The notes beneath the pieces were generated by a model. The model was given only the letters and a program-made list of their open reading frames with translations, was not told the origin of the DNA and searched no databases. The position numbers and the translations under genes are program-made. A stretch of DNA of 63,748 bases, taken from positions 1-63,748 of the forward strand of contig CAKOVA010000002.1 in assembly GCA_934120735.1 (NCBI GenBank), written 5' to 3'. Below are positions 1 to 7,836 of this stretch, in pieces (position 1 is the first letter of the stretch; each line of letters opens with the position of its first letter). The DNA comes from an uncultured Prevotella sp. (lineage in GTDB: Bacteria > Bacteroidota > Bacteroidia > Bacteroidales > Bacteroidaceae).

Positions 1-151
1 AATCGGAATGATTTTCCAATCGCTGAAAAACACTTATTAGGGCTTCATCATTAAAACTCATGGTTAGTTTCGCTTGGTTTTGTGCACTAAGCGGAATGGA
101 CATATGTAAGAAAGAAGCTAAAATAGAAAAGAACAGAAAGGCTTTTTTCAT
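1..151 (-). CDS. TonB-dependent outer-membrane receptor, N-terminus only (partial)
   Basis: Only the first 50 codons lie in the window; the gene runs off the left edge. Reading leftward from the ATG at 151, the product begins MKKAFLFFSILASFLHM, a typical signal peptide ending near SAQ. It is followed by QAKLTMSFNDEALISVFQRL, which resembles the opening of the STN (secretin and TonB N-terminal) domain found at the N-terminus of SusC-like TonB-dependent receptors in Bacteroidota. STN domains in such receptors usually pass a signal to an anti-sigma factor, or precede a carboxypeptidase-like domain and a plug/barrel. The start lies 49 bp beyond the stop of the HU-LysM gene on the same strand, so read-through from that operon is possible. 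The full type cannot be decided from 50 residues. Confidence 0.65.
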   Translation of the reverse strand, partial: MKKAFLFFSILASFLHMSIPLSAQNQAKLTMSFNDEALISVFQRLENHSD

Positions 152-200
152 ATGTTATATTATTATTAAATGATTTTACACCAAAGGGGTGTTCTATAAA

Positions 201-1577
201 TTATTTAGATTTCTTCTTTAATTTCAATGCCGGGATTTTAACTTTGTCACCCTCCTTCACTTCCTTCTTCTCATTGACAGCCTCCATGTAGCACTCCATG
301 CCAGGCCCCAAGTAAGTTTTACTGATAGAAGTCAAGGTCTGTCCTTTACGCACCGTTACGGTTTGTGCCACACCCGTTATGACATAGGCACCGGTTCTAA
401 CTCTCGGATCTGAATCATATTTTGAGGCCATTGTTTGGTTGTTCTGATGTGACTGGTCACGCTTGACGCTCTCAGATGCCACTTTAGCAGCTGCATCCTT
501 CTCTTTTTTCTCGTCTTGAACACCATTGTCAGACTGCTCTATTGATTGCATACTCTGATTAGCAGCAGACGTATTTTCCTGTCCCTCACTGTTTACCGAC
601 GTATTTTCTGAGGCCGATTCGCCTTGAACACCAGCCACGTTTTCCTTCACTTGCGCAGCTTGTTTAACAGCATGCAGCTCTGCCATCAAATGCTCTATTC
701 GATTATCACGAGCCGCAAACTGCTTACCGATATAATAACCGCCAAGACATGCCACTAACAGCAAAGCACATACGGCACCAATCAGTATCTTTTGATTTCG
801 CTGAGTTCGAGCCAAATTAGCACGCAACTGTTGATTTTTTTCATTCAACTCATTCAGTTCGGCTAACTCAAGTGATTCTTTTTCTTCGTTTTCCTTTATT
901 GGTGAGTGCGACTTGTTATCTGTTTTTTCTGTAACATTTCCTTCTTCCAAGACAGGCTGGTCATCAACCGCAGGAGTTCCTTCAATGGGCGGAACCTCAA
1001 TCACTTCTTGCTCACGCACTCCATCTTCAATGAGATTGCCAGAACGAGGCTCAGTGTCGTTGGTAACCAACACCTCCTCATTCACAGTAGATGACGGTCC
1101 AGGTGATGGTTCAGGTGATGATTTTTCTTGAAGATTGTCCTGCGGTTCAACTTCAACCTGTTTTTCTTCCACAGGCAAAACGGTCTCCACAGGTGCGCTG
1201 CTGTCATCGTTTTCTTGTTCATCGAGCTGCTGATAACGCTCATCTATCTCCGAAAAATCGGCATCATCGCTCACCGTAACCGTCTCAAACTGCTCGAACG
1301 GGCTGTTCACCTTATCTCTTAAGACTGGTTCGGGCGTGAAGGAAATCTTCTCTCTCCCCTCAATGATGATGCGTTCACCCGTGTTCACATCCACACTCTC
1401 ACGGGCATTAACGGATGTTACCTTGAACGTTCCAAGTCCTTTAATTTTAACTTGTTTATCGGCCTTAAGGCCCGTTGTCAAAACGTCTACGAGCAAAGGG
1501 ATAAAAAATTCGGCCTCACTTTTCGATAGCTGGTGCTGTTCTTCCAACACGCTCGCCAAATCTGTGATTTTTATCAT
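201..1577 (-). CDS. HU-family DNA-binding domain fused to a membrane segment and a LysM domain
   Basis: The 458-residue protein has four parts. Residues 1-100 match the HU/IHF fold (KIKGLGTFKV, then a beta-arm region with VNTGERIIIEGR). Residues about 100-235 form a long acidic, proline-rich linker. A short charged helix precedes one hydrophobic segment at about 264-286 (ILIGAVCALLLVACLGGYYI). After a polar, alanine-rich stretch, residues about 405-452 look like a LysM domain (VRKGQTLTSISKTYLGPG, then VKEGDKVKIP). The expected topology is DNA-binding domain in the cytoplasm and LysM in the periplasm, so it could tether DNA to peptidoglycan; that role is inference. It overlaps the upstream HU gene by 4 bp (ATGA), so the two are translationally coupled and may form heterodimers. 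It is the last gene of the ftsY-rimO-HU operon. Confidence 0.85.
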   Translation of the reverse strand: MIKITDLASVLEEQHQLSKSEAEFFIPLLVDVLTTGLKADKQVKIKGLGTFKVTSVNARESVDVNTGERIIIEGREKISFTPEPVLRDKVNSPFEQFETVTVSDDADFSEIDERYQQLDEQENDDSSAPVETVLPVEEKQVEVEPQDNLQEKSSPEPSPGPSSTVNEEVLVTNDTEPRSGNLIEDGVREQEVIEVPPIEGTPAVDDQPVLEEGNVTEKTDNKSHSPIKENEEKESLELAELNELNEKNQQLRANLARTQRNQKILIGAVCALLLVACLGGYYIGKQFAARDNRIEHLMAELHAVKQAAQVKENVAGVQGESASENTSVNSEGQENTSAANQSMQSIEQSDNGVQDEKKEKDAAAKVASESVKRDQSHQNNQTMASKYDSDPRVRTGAYVITGVAQTVTVRKGQTLTSISKTYLGPGMECYMEAVNEKKEVKEGDKVKIPALKLKKKSK

Positions 1578-1861
1578 GAGTCGCCTCCTTTCTTCAACTG
1601 TTCTTTGACGGAAGGTATGGGCCTGAAACTAAGAACCAATTTGGGAGGAACCAACATCTTCTTGCCTGTTGAAGGATTCGTCAGGATGCGTTCCATCCGC
1701 TTTTTCACTTCAAAAGTACCGAAGGAAGGGATAGCAATCGATTCGCCCTCTCCAAGAATGTTTGTCATTTCTTCCACGAGCGTACGGACATAGTTTTGCG
1801 TCTGTTCTTGCGTATAGCCCGCACGTCGTGACAATTCTGCAATAAACTCTTTGTTATTCAT
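1574..1861 (-). CDS. HU-family DNA-binding protein
   Basis: A 95-residue protein of the HU/IHF family, the usual length for this fold. The N-terminal helices (NKEFIAELSRRAGYTQEQTQ) and the beta-strand signature IPSFGTFEVKKR are visible. The stretch RILTNPSTGKKMLVPPKLVL forms the DNA-intercalating arm, with the conserved NPxTGKK and proline at its tip. Family members bind DNA as dimers and bend it. Its stop overlaps the start of the membrane-anchored HU-LysM gene by 4 bp, so the two subunits are made together. It follows rimO by 18 bp and belongs to the ftsY-rimO operon. Confidence 0.93.
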   Translation of the reverse strand: MNNKEFIAELSRRAGYTQEQTQNYVRTLVEEMTNILGEGESIAIPSFGTFEVKKRMERILTNPSTGKKMLVPPKLVLSFRPIPSVKEQLKKGGDS

Positions 1862-1879
1862 GGAACTTGCTGTATATGT

Positions 1880-3178
1880 TTAGACAATCTCGCCGTACAA
1901 ATCAAACTCTTCGGCATCAGTGATCTTCACTTGATAAAAAGAACCAATCTGCACGGCCTTCTGTCCACCTTGTATTAATATTTCGGGATCAACCTCTGGG
2001 GAACAAAATTCCGATCGCCCGATAAAATAGTCATTTTCCTTCCTGTCAATGATTACTTTCATGGTTGAGCCTATCTTTGCAGCCTCTATCTCGGCACTGA
2101 TTTCCTGCTGAACCGCCATCAACTCATCCAGCCTTCGCTGCTTAACATCTTCAGGTACGTCGTCTGCATAGTGATTGGCACCGTAGGTTCCCTCCTCTTC
2201 CGAATACATGAAAGCACCCATGCGTTCAAATCGGGCCCATCGAACAAAGTCGAGCAACTGCAGAAAATCTTCCTCTGTTTCGCCGGGAAACCCGACCATC
2301 AGCGTGGTGCGCAGATGAATGCCTGGCACCTTTTCTCGGATGGTGCGAATCAAATCCATGGTTTCCTGCTTGTTCACATGCCTGTGCATGCGCTCAAGTA
2401 CCGAGTCGGAGATATGCTGCAGCGCGATATCAAGATACTTGCAAACGTTTTGTTTCTCGTTCATCACGTCCAAAAGCTCAAGTGGAAACTGGTTTGGATA
2501 AGCATAATGCAAGCGTATCCACTCAACACCTTCTATGTCAGCCATCTCACTAATCAAGTCAGCGATATGTCGTTTGCCATCAAGGTCCACCCCATAATAA
2601 GTCAACTCTTGGGCGATAATTTGAAACTCTTTCACCCCATCAGCCACCAAGTTACGAACCTCTTGCAGAATTTCGTCTTTCGGTCGGCTGACATGCTTGC
2701 CAGTTATGAGGGGAATGGCACAATAAGCGCAGTGACGATTACAGCCTTCTGATATTTTAATGTAGGCATAGTGAGCGGGCGTCGTGAGATGTCGCTGACC
2801 GTTGCAAGCCTTGATTTCAGCCTTTCCCAAATCAGCCAACAGCTGCTTGTAATTGAACTTGCCATAGAATTTGTCCACCTCAGGAATCTCATTTTCAAGC
2901 TCATTCTTATAGCGTTCACTGAGACAACCCATGACAAAAAGTTTGTTCAAACGACCTTCTTTCTTCGCTTCAACAAATTGAAGTATCGTATTGATGCTCT
3001 CCTCTTTAGCTGTTTCAATAAATCCGCATGTATTGATTACTGCAATCTCACCATCAGGTTGTTCGCTGTCGTGCGTGCAGTCGTACCCATTCGCTTCAAA
3101 CTGCTTCATCAGTGTCTCGCTGTCAACGAGATTCTTTGAGCAGCCCATCGTAATGATATCTATCTGATTCTTCTTCAA
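1880..3178 (-). CDS. rimO: Ribosomal protein uS12 methylthiotransferase RimO
   Basis: A 432-residue radical-SAM methylthiotransferase that modifies a conserved aspartate of ribosomal protein S12. The N-terminal MTTase domain carries the three cluster-binding cysteines in MGCSKNLVDSE, INTCGFIETAKEES and VMGCLSERY. The radical-SAM motif is SEGCNRHCAYCAIP (CxxxCxxC). The sequence MVGFPGETEEDF and a C-terminal TRAM-like region (VQIGSFYQVKITDAEEFDLYG) complete the family layout. Length and the MGCSKN signature separate RimO from the tRNA enzyme MiaB. It lies 16 bp after ftsY and 18 bp before the HU gene, in one operon. Confidence 0.96.
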   Translation of the reverse strand: MKKNQIDIITMGCSKNLVDSETLMKQFEANGYDCTHDSEQPDGEIAVINTCGFIETAKEESINTILQFVEAKKEGRLNKLFVMGCLSERYKNELENEIPEVDKFYGKFNYKQLLADLGKAEIKACNGQRHLTTPAHYAYIKISEGCNRHCAYCAIPLITGKHVSRPKDEILQEVRNLVADGVKEFQIIAQELTYYGVDLDGKRHIADLISEMADIEGVEWIRLHYAYPNQFPLELLDVMNEKQNVCKYLDIALQHISDSVLERMHRHVNKQETMDLIRTIREKVPGIHLRTTLMVGFPGETEEDFLQLLDFVRWARFERMGAFMYSEEEGTYGANHYADDVPEDVKQRRLDELMAVQQEISAEIEAAKIGSTMKVIIDRKENDYFIGRSEFCSPEVDPEILIQGGQKAVQIGSFYQVKITDAEEFDLYGEIV

Positions 3179-3194
3179 AATTATGGACTTTCTG

Positions 3195-4154
3195 TTATAA
3201 TTCGTGCTGGAACAAACTGTCTACAAACTCTCGTCTGTTGAACAGCTGCAAATCATCCATCTGTTCACCCAGTCCGATATATTTTACAGGCACCTTCAGT
3301 TGGTCGCTGATACCGATGACCACGCCCCCCTTGGCCGTTCCATCCAATTTTGTGATGGCCAGCGAGGTAATCTGAGTGACGGCAGAGAACTGCTTTGCTT
3401 GCTCAAAAGCGTTTTGTCCCGTACTACCATCCAAGACGAGCAACACCTCATCAGGAGCCTGAGGCAGCACTTTTTTCATCACATCCTTGATTTTCTTCAA
3501 TTCGTTCATCAAGCCCACTTTGTTGTGCAAGCGACCTGCCGTATCAATCAACACCACGTCGGCCCCATTGGCCTTTGCACTCTGCAGCGTATCAAACGCC
3601 ACCGAAGCCGGGTCGGCTCCCATCTGTTGACTCACCACAGGCACGCCTACCCTTTCGCCCCAAATCTTGATTTGGTCCACGGCAGCTGCGCGATAGGTGT
3701 CAGCAGCTCCCAGGAATACCTTTTTACCCGATGCCTTAAACTGATAAGCCAGTTTGCCGATGGTTGTGGTTTTGCCAACTCCATTGACACCAACGACCAA
3801 GATAACATACGGCTGATGGTCGGCGGGTAAGTCCCAATTCTCGTGATCCTCAGTGTTGTTTTCAGCCAATAAGGCCGCAATCTCATCGCGCAAGATAGAA
3901 TTGAGTTCAGCGGTTGACACATACTTGTCGCGTGCCACCCTTTGCTCGATACGTTCAATGATTTTCAGCGTTGTGCCAACACCGACATCCGATGTGACGA
4001 GCACCTCTTCCAAGTTATCCAGCACCTCGTCATCCACCTTAGACTTACCAGCAACCGCACGTGACAACTTTGAGAACACACTCTGCTTGGTCTTTTCCAG
4101 ACCTTGATCAAGCGTTTCTTTTTTCTTCTTATTGAACAGACCAAAAATACCCAT
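3195..4154 (-). CDS. ftsY: Signal recognition particle receptor FtsY
   Basis: A 319-residue SRP-family GTPase that receives SRP-ribosome complexes at the membrane and hands them to the Sec translocon. The N-terminal A domain is very short, as in other Bacteroidota. The NG domain shows the P-loop GVNGVGKTTTIGKLA, the insertion-box motif DTYRAAAVDQ, the G3 motif DTAGRLHNK and the G4 motif TKLDGTAKGG. It is the first gene of the operon with rimO and the two HU genes. Upstream lies a 742-bp non-coding region with tandem hairpin repeats rather than the ribosomal protein genes (rpmB, rpmG) that, as I recall, often precede ftsY in this phylum. Confidence 0.96.
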   Translation of the reverse strand: MGIFGLFNKKKKETLDQGLEKTKQSVFSKLSRAVAGKSKVDDEVLDNLEEVLVTSDVGVGTTLKIIERIEQRVARDKYVSTAELNSILRDEIAALLAENNTEDHENWDLPADHQPYVILVVGVNGVGKTTTIGKLAYQFKASGKKVFLGAADTYRAAAVDQIKIWGERVGVPVVSQQMGADPASVAFDTLQSAKANGADVVLIDTAGRLHNKVGLMNELKKIKDVMKKVLPQAPDEVLLVLDGSTGQNAFEQAKQFSAVTQITSLAITKLDGTAKGGVVIGISDQLKVPVKYIGLGEQMDDLQLFNRREFVDSLFQHEL

Positions 4155-4226
4155 ATATTACCTTGTTGTTATTGAGTCACTCCTGAATGGAGTATAATTA
4201 TTCTAAAATTCCTTGCCGCAGCTTTT

Positions 4227-4496
4227 GCAAAGTTGGTGCGAGCCAAACACAAAGCAAGTTTACTTGTTTTGGTGAGGCGATACCCAACTTATGCAAAGAT
4301 GGTGCGAGCCGAACACAAAGCAAGTTTACTTGTTTTGGTGAGGCGATGCCCAACTTATGCAAAGTTGGTGCGAGCCGAATACAAAGCAAGTTTACTTGTT
4401 TTGTTGAGGCGACGCCCAACTTATGCAAAGTTGGTGCGAGCCGAATACAAAGCAAGTTTACTTGTTTTGGTGAGGCGACGCCCAACTTATGCAAAG
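4227..4496. repeat. Four tandem copies of a 66-bp hairpin-forming unit
   Basis: Units start at 4227, 4293, 4359 and 4425, with a 6-bp partial copy at 4491. Copies differ at only a few bases. Each unit begins with GCAAAGTTGG (or GCAAAGATGG) and ends with CCCAACTTAT, so its ends are inverted repeats (AAGTTGG with CCAACTT). A second, inner inverted repeat is CAAGT-TT-ACTTG. Because 66 is divisible by 3, long open frames appear on both strands, but their products are just repeats of one 22-residue phrase, so they are not treated as genes. Confidence 0.95.
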
Positions 4497-4697
4497 ATAG
4501 CACATTTTTTTGACTCATTCTGCTTATAAAATAGATTTTCAATCAATTATTTTATAATTGCACTGCTCACCATCACGACAGTCATACCAATTGGCTACAA
4601 GAACAAGTTTGCAATGCCGTGTGGCCAGCCTTCGCAGCCCAACAAACATCACGAAGACATATCATCAAACAACCAATCAGTCAACGCATTATAAACT
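4497..4697. other. Non-coding spacer with an AT-rich inverted repeat
   Basis: No credible gene. A perfect 10-bp inverted repeat, TTATAAAATA at 4524-4533 and TATTTTATAA at 4548-4557, could form a weak AT-rich hairpin. The rest, up to the 22-bp-period array at 4698, shows no recognisable feature. Confidence 0.6.
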
Positions 4698-4785
4698 CAT
4701 TGACTTTACCTGCCAATAACATGTGAATAAGGGCGCAAACCCTATGACATTGTCCATCAAAGTCAATGAGTTTGCATATGTGTTA
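4698..4785 (+). repeat. 22-bp-period intergenic array, locus A
   Basis: Four units start at 4698, 4720, 4742 and 4764. Units 1 and 4 keep the conserved head (CATTGACTTT, CAATGAGTTT); units 2 and 3 are degenerate in the head. Units 1-3 carry CAA at positions 17-19. The outer parts form a perfect 15-bp inverted repeat, AAACTCATTGACTTT at 4693-4707 and its complement at 4759-4773. The array is 3' of the IMPACT gene (minus strand). It is one of five related loci in the window. Confidence 0.8.
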
Positions 4786-4897
4786 CATGAATGTGTAAAT
4801 GGATGGGCTATTTTTGAAAAAAAAATGGGAATGTGACAACCAAAGTCGACAGGACGGGAGCCACCGAATTTATGATTGTTATCGGTGGGCTTGTTTT

Positions 4898-5488
4898 TCA
4901 TTCAAACGACAGCTTGTGAAGTGCGTTTTTCAAACGTTCGGCCTCTGATTGACGAATGGCCAGCGTGATACTACAGGTGTTGTCAAAAGTTTGTGAAACG
5001 ATTCGAGGCTGCATATCTTTCACAATTCTCATCACCTGGTTCATCATGGGATAGGCAAATGTGTAGGTGATGGTTTCTTCTACCAGTTTTACCTCGATCT
5101 GTGATGCCTCAATGGCTGCCGCAGCAGCTGAGCGGTAGGCGACAATGAGTCCACTGGTACCGAGCTTGGTACCACCAAAATAGCGGATTACAACTATTAA
5201 AATGTCGGTTAACTCGAAGGAATTGATTTGTCCCAATATTGGTTTGCCTGCCGTACTCGACGGTTCTCCGTCATCATTCGCCCTGAAGTTAACACGTTCA
5301 GCCCCCAGCATATACGCGTAGCAACAGTGTCGGGCGTCATAATATTTTTTCTTGTACGCCAGAAGGATTGATTTTATTTCATCTTCTGACGTTACATGAT
5401 GCGCAAAGGCGAGGAATTTACTCCTCTTCTCAGAGTAAAATCCCTCGCCTATTTTTTGTGATATTGTCTTGTATTCGTCTGATATCAT
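4898..5488 (-). CDS. IMPACT/YigZ family protein
   Basis: A 196-residue member of the UPF0029/IMPACT family with a C-terminal DUF1949-like region. The N-terminal domain shows SEKRSKFLAFAHHV, the conserved DARHCCYAYMLG and DDGEPSSTAGKPILGQI, followed by VVIRYFGGTKLGTSGLIVAY, all typical of YigZ. The biochemical role in bacteria is not settled; the eukaryotic homologue regulates translation through GCN1. Its start overlaps the stop of the DUF1015 gene by 4 bp (ATGA), so it is translationally coupled to the serine biosynthesis operon. Confidence 0.93.
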   Translation of the reverse strand: MISDEYKTISQKIGEGFYSEKRSKFLAFAHHVTSEDEIKSILLAYKKKYYDARHCCYAYMLGAERVNFRANDDGEPSSTAGKPILGQINSFELTDILIVVIRYFGGTKLGTSGLIVAYRSAAAAAIEASQIEVKLVEETITYTFAYPMMNQVMRIVKDMQPRIVSQTFDNTCSITLAIRQSEAERLKNALHKLSFE

Positions 5489-6732
5489 GACAGCTTGTGA
5501 ATCACCAAGCCACTACGTAGTTTGGGTTCAAACCAAGTAGCTTTTGGCGGCATAATCTTGCCAGAATCAGCGATGTCCATAATCTGCTGCATGGAAACAG
5601 GATAAAGAGCCAATGCCATCTTCATTTCTCCACTGTCTACTCGACGCTCAAGCTCTTCCAAGCCACGCAAACCACCAACGAAATCAATACGCTTGTCTGA
5701 ACGTAAATCCTTGATTCCAAGTAATTCATCAAGTATCAATCGAGAAGAAATGTCTACGTCCAGCACACCTATCGGATCGTTGTCGTTGTATGTTCCTGGT
5801 TTTGCTTTCAAGCTATACCATTTTCCGTCCAGATACAAAGAGAATTCATGCAACTGCTGTGGCTTGTAACTCTTCGTTCCTTCCACTGTTACATCAAAGT
5901 TTTTCTCCAAAGCTTTTAAGAACTCTTCTGATGTCATTCCGTTCAAATCCTTCACCACTCTATTATAATCTAAAATGGTTAACTGAGAGGCCGGGAAACA
6001 AACAGCCATGAAATAGTTATATTCTTCATGACCCGTATGATTAGGATTGGCTTTCGATTTTTCGACACCAACCAATGCAGCAGCTGCAGAACGGTGATGA
6101 CCGTCAGCTATATACAAGGCTGGCATTTTCTTAAATTCGGCTGTAATCGTTTCAATATCCTTCGCATCGGAGATTACCCAGAATTGATGTCTGAAACCGT
6201 CAATAGGAGCAATGAAATCGTATTCAGGCTTTTCAGAGGCATAACGCTCAATCAATGACGTAAGCGTGTTATTGTCGGGATAAGCAAAGAAAACTGGTTC
6301 TATGTTGGCATCGCATACCCGTACGTGCTTCATTCTGTCTTCTTCTTTATCTCTTCGGGTCAGTTCATGCTTCTTAATAACTCCATTGAGATAGTCTTGA
6401 CAATAAGCACCTACTACCAATCCATACTGTGTCTTACCATTCATGGTTTGGGCATAGATATAGTAGTTTTCGTGTTCGTCTTGCTTGAGCCAGCCTTTAT
6501 CTTGGAACTTCTTAAAGTTCTTGGCTGCTTGCTCGTAGACACGTGGGTCATATTCAGAAGTTCCTTGCTCGAAATCGATTTCTGGTTTAATAATGTGATA
6601 CAAACTCTTTTCATTATCTCCAGCTTCTTCTCTCGCCTCTTCAGAATCCAAGACATCGTATGGACGTGACTCAACCTCTTCGACTAAATCTTTTGGAGGT
6701 CGAACACCTTTGAATGGTTTAATTGTTGCCAT
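5485..6732 (-). CDS. DUF1015 family protein
   Basis: A 415-residue member of the DUF1015 family, full length. Visible family features are the opening KPFKGVRPPKDLVEEV, the segment YIADGHHRSAAAALV, whose conserved histidine pair suggests a nucleotide or metal site, and the C-terminal MPPKATWFEPKLRSGL. The family has no proven reaction. It starts 5 bp after serA and overlaps the IMPACT gene by 4 bp. In Bacteroidota it is often found beside serC and serA, which suggests a link to serine metabolism; that is inference from context. Confidence 0.92.
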   Translation of the reverse strand: MATIKPFKGVRPPKDLVEEVESRPYDVLDSEEAREEAGDNEKSLYHIIKPEIDFEQGTSEYDPRVYEQAAKNFKKFQDKGWLKQDEHENYYIYAQTMNGKTQYGLVVGAYCQDYLNGVIKKHELTRRDKEEDRMKHVRVCDANIEPVFFAYPDNNTLTSLIERYASEKPEYDFIAPIDGFRHQFWVISDAKDIETITAEFKKMPALYIADGHHRSAAAALVGVEKSKANPNHTGHEEYNYFMAVCFPASQLTILDYNRVVKDLNGMTSEEFLKALEKNFDVTVEGTKSYKPQQLHEFSLYLDGKWYSLKAKPGTYNDNDPIGVLDVDISSRLILDELLGIKDLRSDKRIDFVGGLRGLEELERRVDSGEMKMALALYPVSMQQIMDIADSGKIMPPKATWFEPKLRSGLVIHKLS

Positions 6733-6737
6733 AGTGT

Positions 6738-7655
6738 TTACTTGTTAACTTGAAATTTAGTGCAACCGTCTTTGAAATAAGCATTGATTTGCTGTGCGGC
6801 AGCAATTCCTGCATTAGCGTTAGCTTCTGCTGTTTGTGCGCCCATCTTCTTAGGAGTAGTAAAGTAACGACCTTCGAACTTTGCGAATTCTGCATCAGCA
6901 TCTGGCTTGATATCAGTCACAAATTTAAGATCTTCACGTTCACCCATTAAACGCAACAATTCTGGTTCGTTGATAACTTCCTTGCGAGCAGTATTTACCA
7001 AAATGCCACCCTTCTTCATCAAATTAACAACATCATAACCAACACTTTGCTTTGTATGTTCATTAGCAGGAAGATGTACACTGACAATATCACACTGCTT
7101 GAAAAGCTCTTCTTTGGTAGCTACAAACTGTACGCCATCTTCTTTTTTAGGATTCTCTGCATGCGAACGGCTGAAGCCATATACCTCCATACCAAAACCA
7201 TTAGCGATGCGAGCTACATGACGACCAATGTTACCGAAAGCCAAGATACCTAATTTCTTACCTTTCAGCTCACAACCTGATTTTCCTGAGAAGCAGCTAC
7301 GACACATATAAATCAACAAGCCAAATACCAATTCAGCAACTGCATTAGAGTTCTGACCTGGAGTATTTTCTACCACAATACCTTTTTCTTTGGCATAAGC
7401 GGTGTCAATAGAATCGTAACCAGCACCTGCACGAACAACAACTTTAAGTTTTGGAGCAGCATCAAGGATTTCTTTCGTAATTTTATCAGAACGAACTATC
7501 ATCGCCTCTGCATCTTTAACAGCATCTTTGAGTTCATCGGTAGAAGTGTATTTTTCTAACAATTTAACGCAATGATTCTGACTCTCCAACTCTTTTTTAA
7601 TAGCCTCGACTGCCTTTGCATTAAAAGGTTTTTCTGTAGCAATAAGTACTTTCAT
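6738..7655 (-). CDS. serA: D-3-phosphoglycerate dehydrogenase, short type with catalytic lysine
   Basis: A 305-residue NAD-dependent dehydrogenase for the first step of serine synthesis, without the C-terminal ACT or ASB regulatory domains of longer forms. The Rossmann motif is LGILAFGNIGRHVARIA, and the catalytic arginine lies in NTARKEVINEPELL. Where most D-2-hydroxyacid dehydrogenases have TPH (catalytic His), this protein has TTPKKMGAQT, a lysine form known from Bacteroidota and Entamoeba (type 1K). Lack of ACT domains suggests no allosteric serine inhibition through that route. The partner serC is 181 bp upstream, and DUF1015 follows by 5 bp. Confidence 0.93.
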   Translation of the reverse strand: MKVLIATEKPFNAKAVEAIKKELESQNHCVKLLEKYTSTDELKDAVKDAEAMIVRSDKITKEILDAAPKLKVVVRAGAGYDSIDTAYAKEKGIVVENTPGQNSNAVAELVFGLLIYMCRSCFSGKSGCELKGKKLGILAFGNIGRHVARIANGFGMEVYGFSRSHAENPKKEDGVQFVATKEELFKQCDIVSVHLPANEHTKQSVGYDVVNLMKKGGILVNTARKEVINEPELLRLMGEREDLKFVTDIKPDADAEFAKFEGRYFTTPKKMGAQTAEANANAGIAAAQQINAYFKDGCTKFQVNK

Positions 7656-7732
7656 TTGTTTAGAATATTGAATGGGTTAATTAAGTACGTAACCACAATA
7701 GGAAGTGATTACGCATGAATTGATGAACAAAC

Positions 7733-7799
7733 AGGCTAAAATAAGGTTGTATCAAGCAAACAGGATCATTATGCTCACCTAATTTTCTTATTTTAGCCT
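7733..7799 (-). promoter_or_regulatory. Long inverted repeat between serC and serA
   Basis: Perfect 13-bp arms AGGCTAAAATAAG (7733-7745) and CTTATTTTAGCCT (7787-7799) flank a 41-nt loop in the 181-bp spacer between serC and serA. The structure would lie in the serC-serA transcript. It lacks a U-tract next to the stem, so a plain intrinsic terminator is not obvious; partial termination, RNA processing or a protein-binding site are possible. Confidence 0.5.
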
Positions 7800-7836
7800 A
7801 TTTGTAAATCATGATTAGTTTGTAGTTTGTAATGGA

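Noticed and set aside
4187..4542. Open frames of 98-114 codons on both strands through the 66-bp repeats
   Set aside because: They exist only because the repeat length is a multiple of three. The products are one 22-residue phrase repeated, with no domain, and both strands are equally open.
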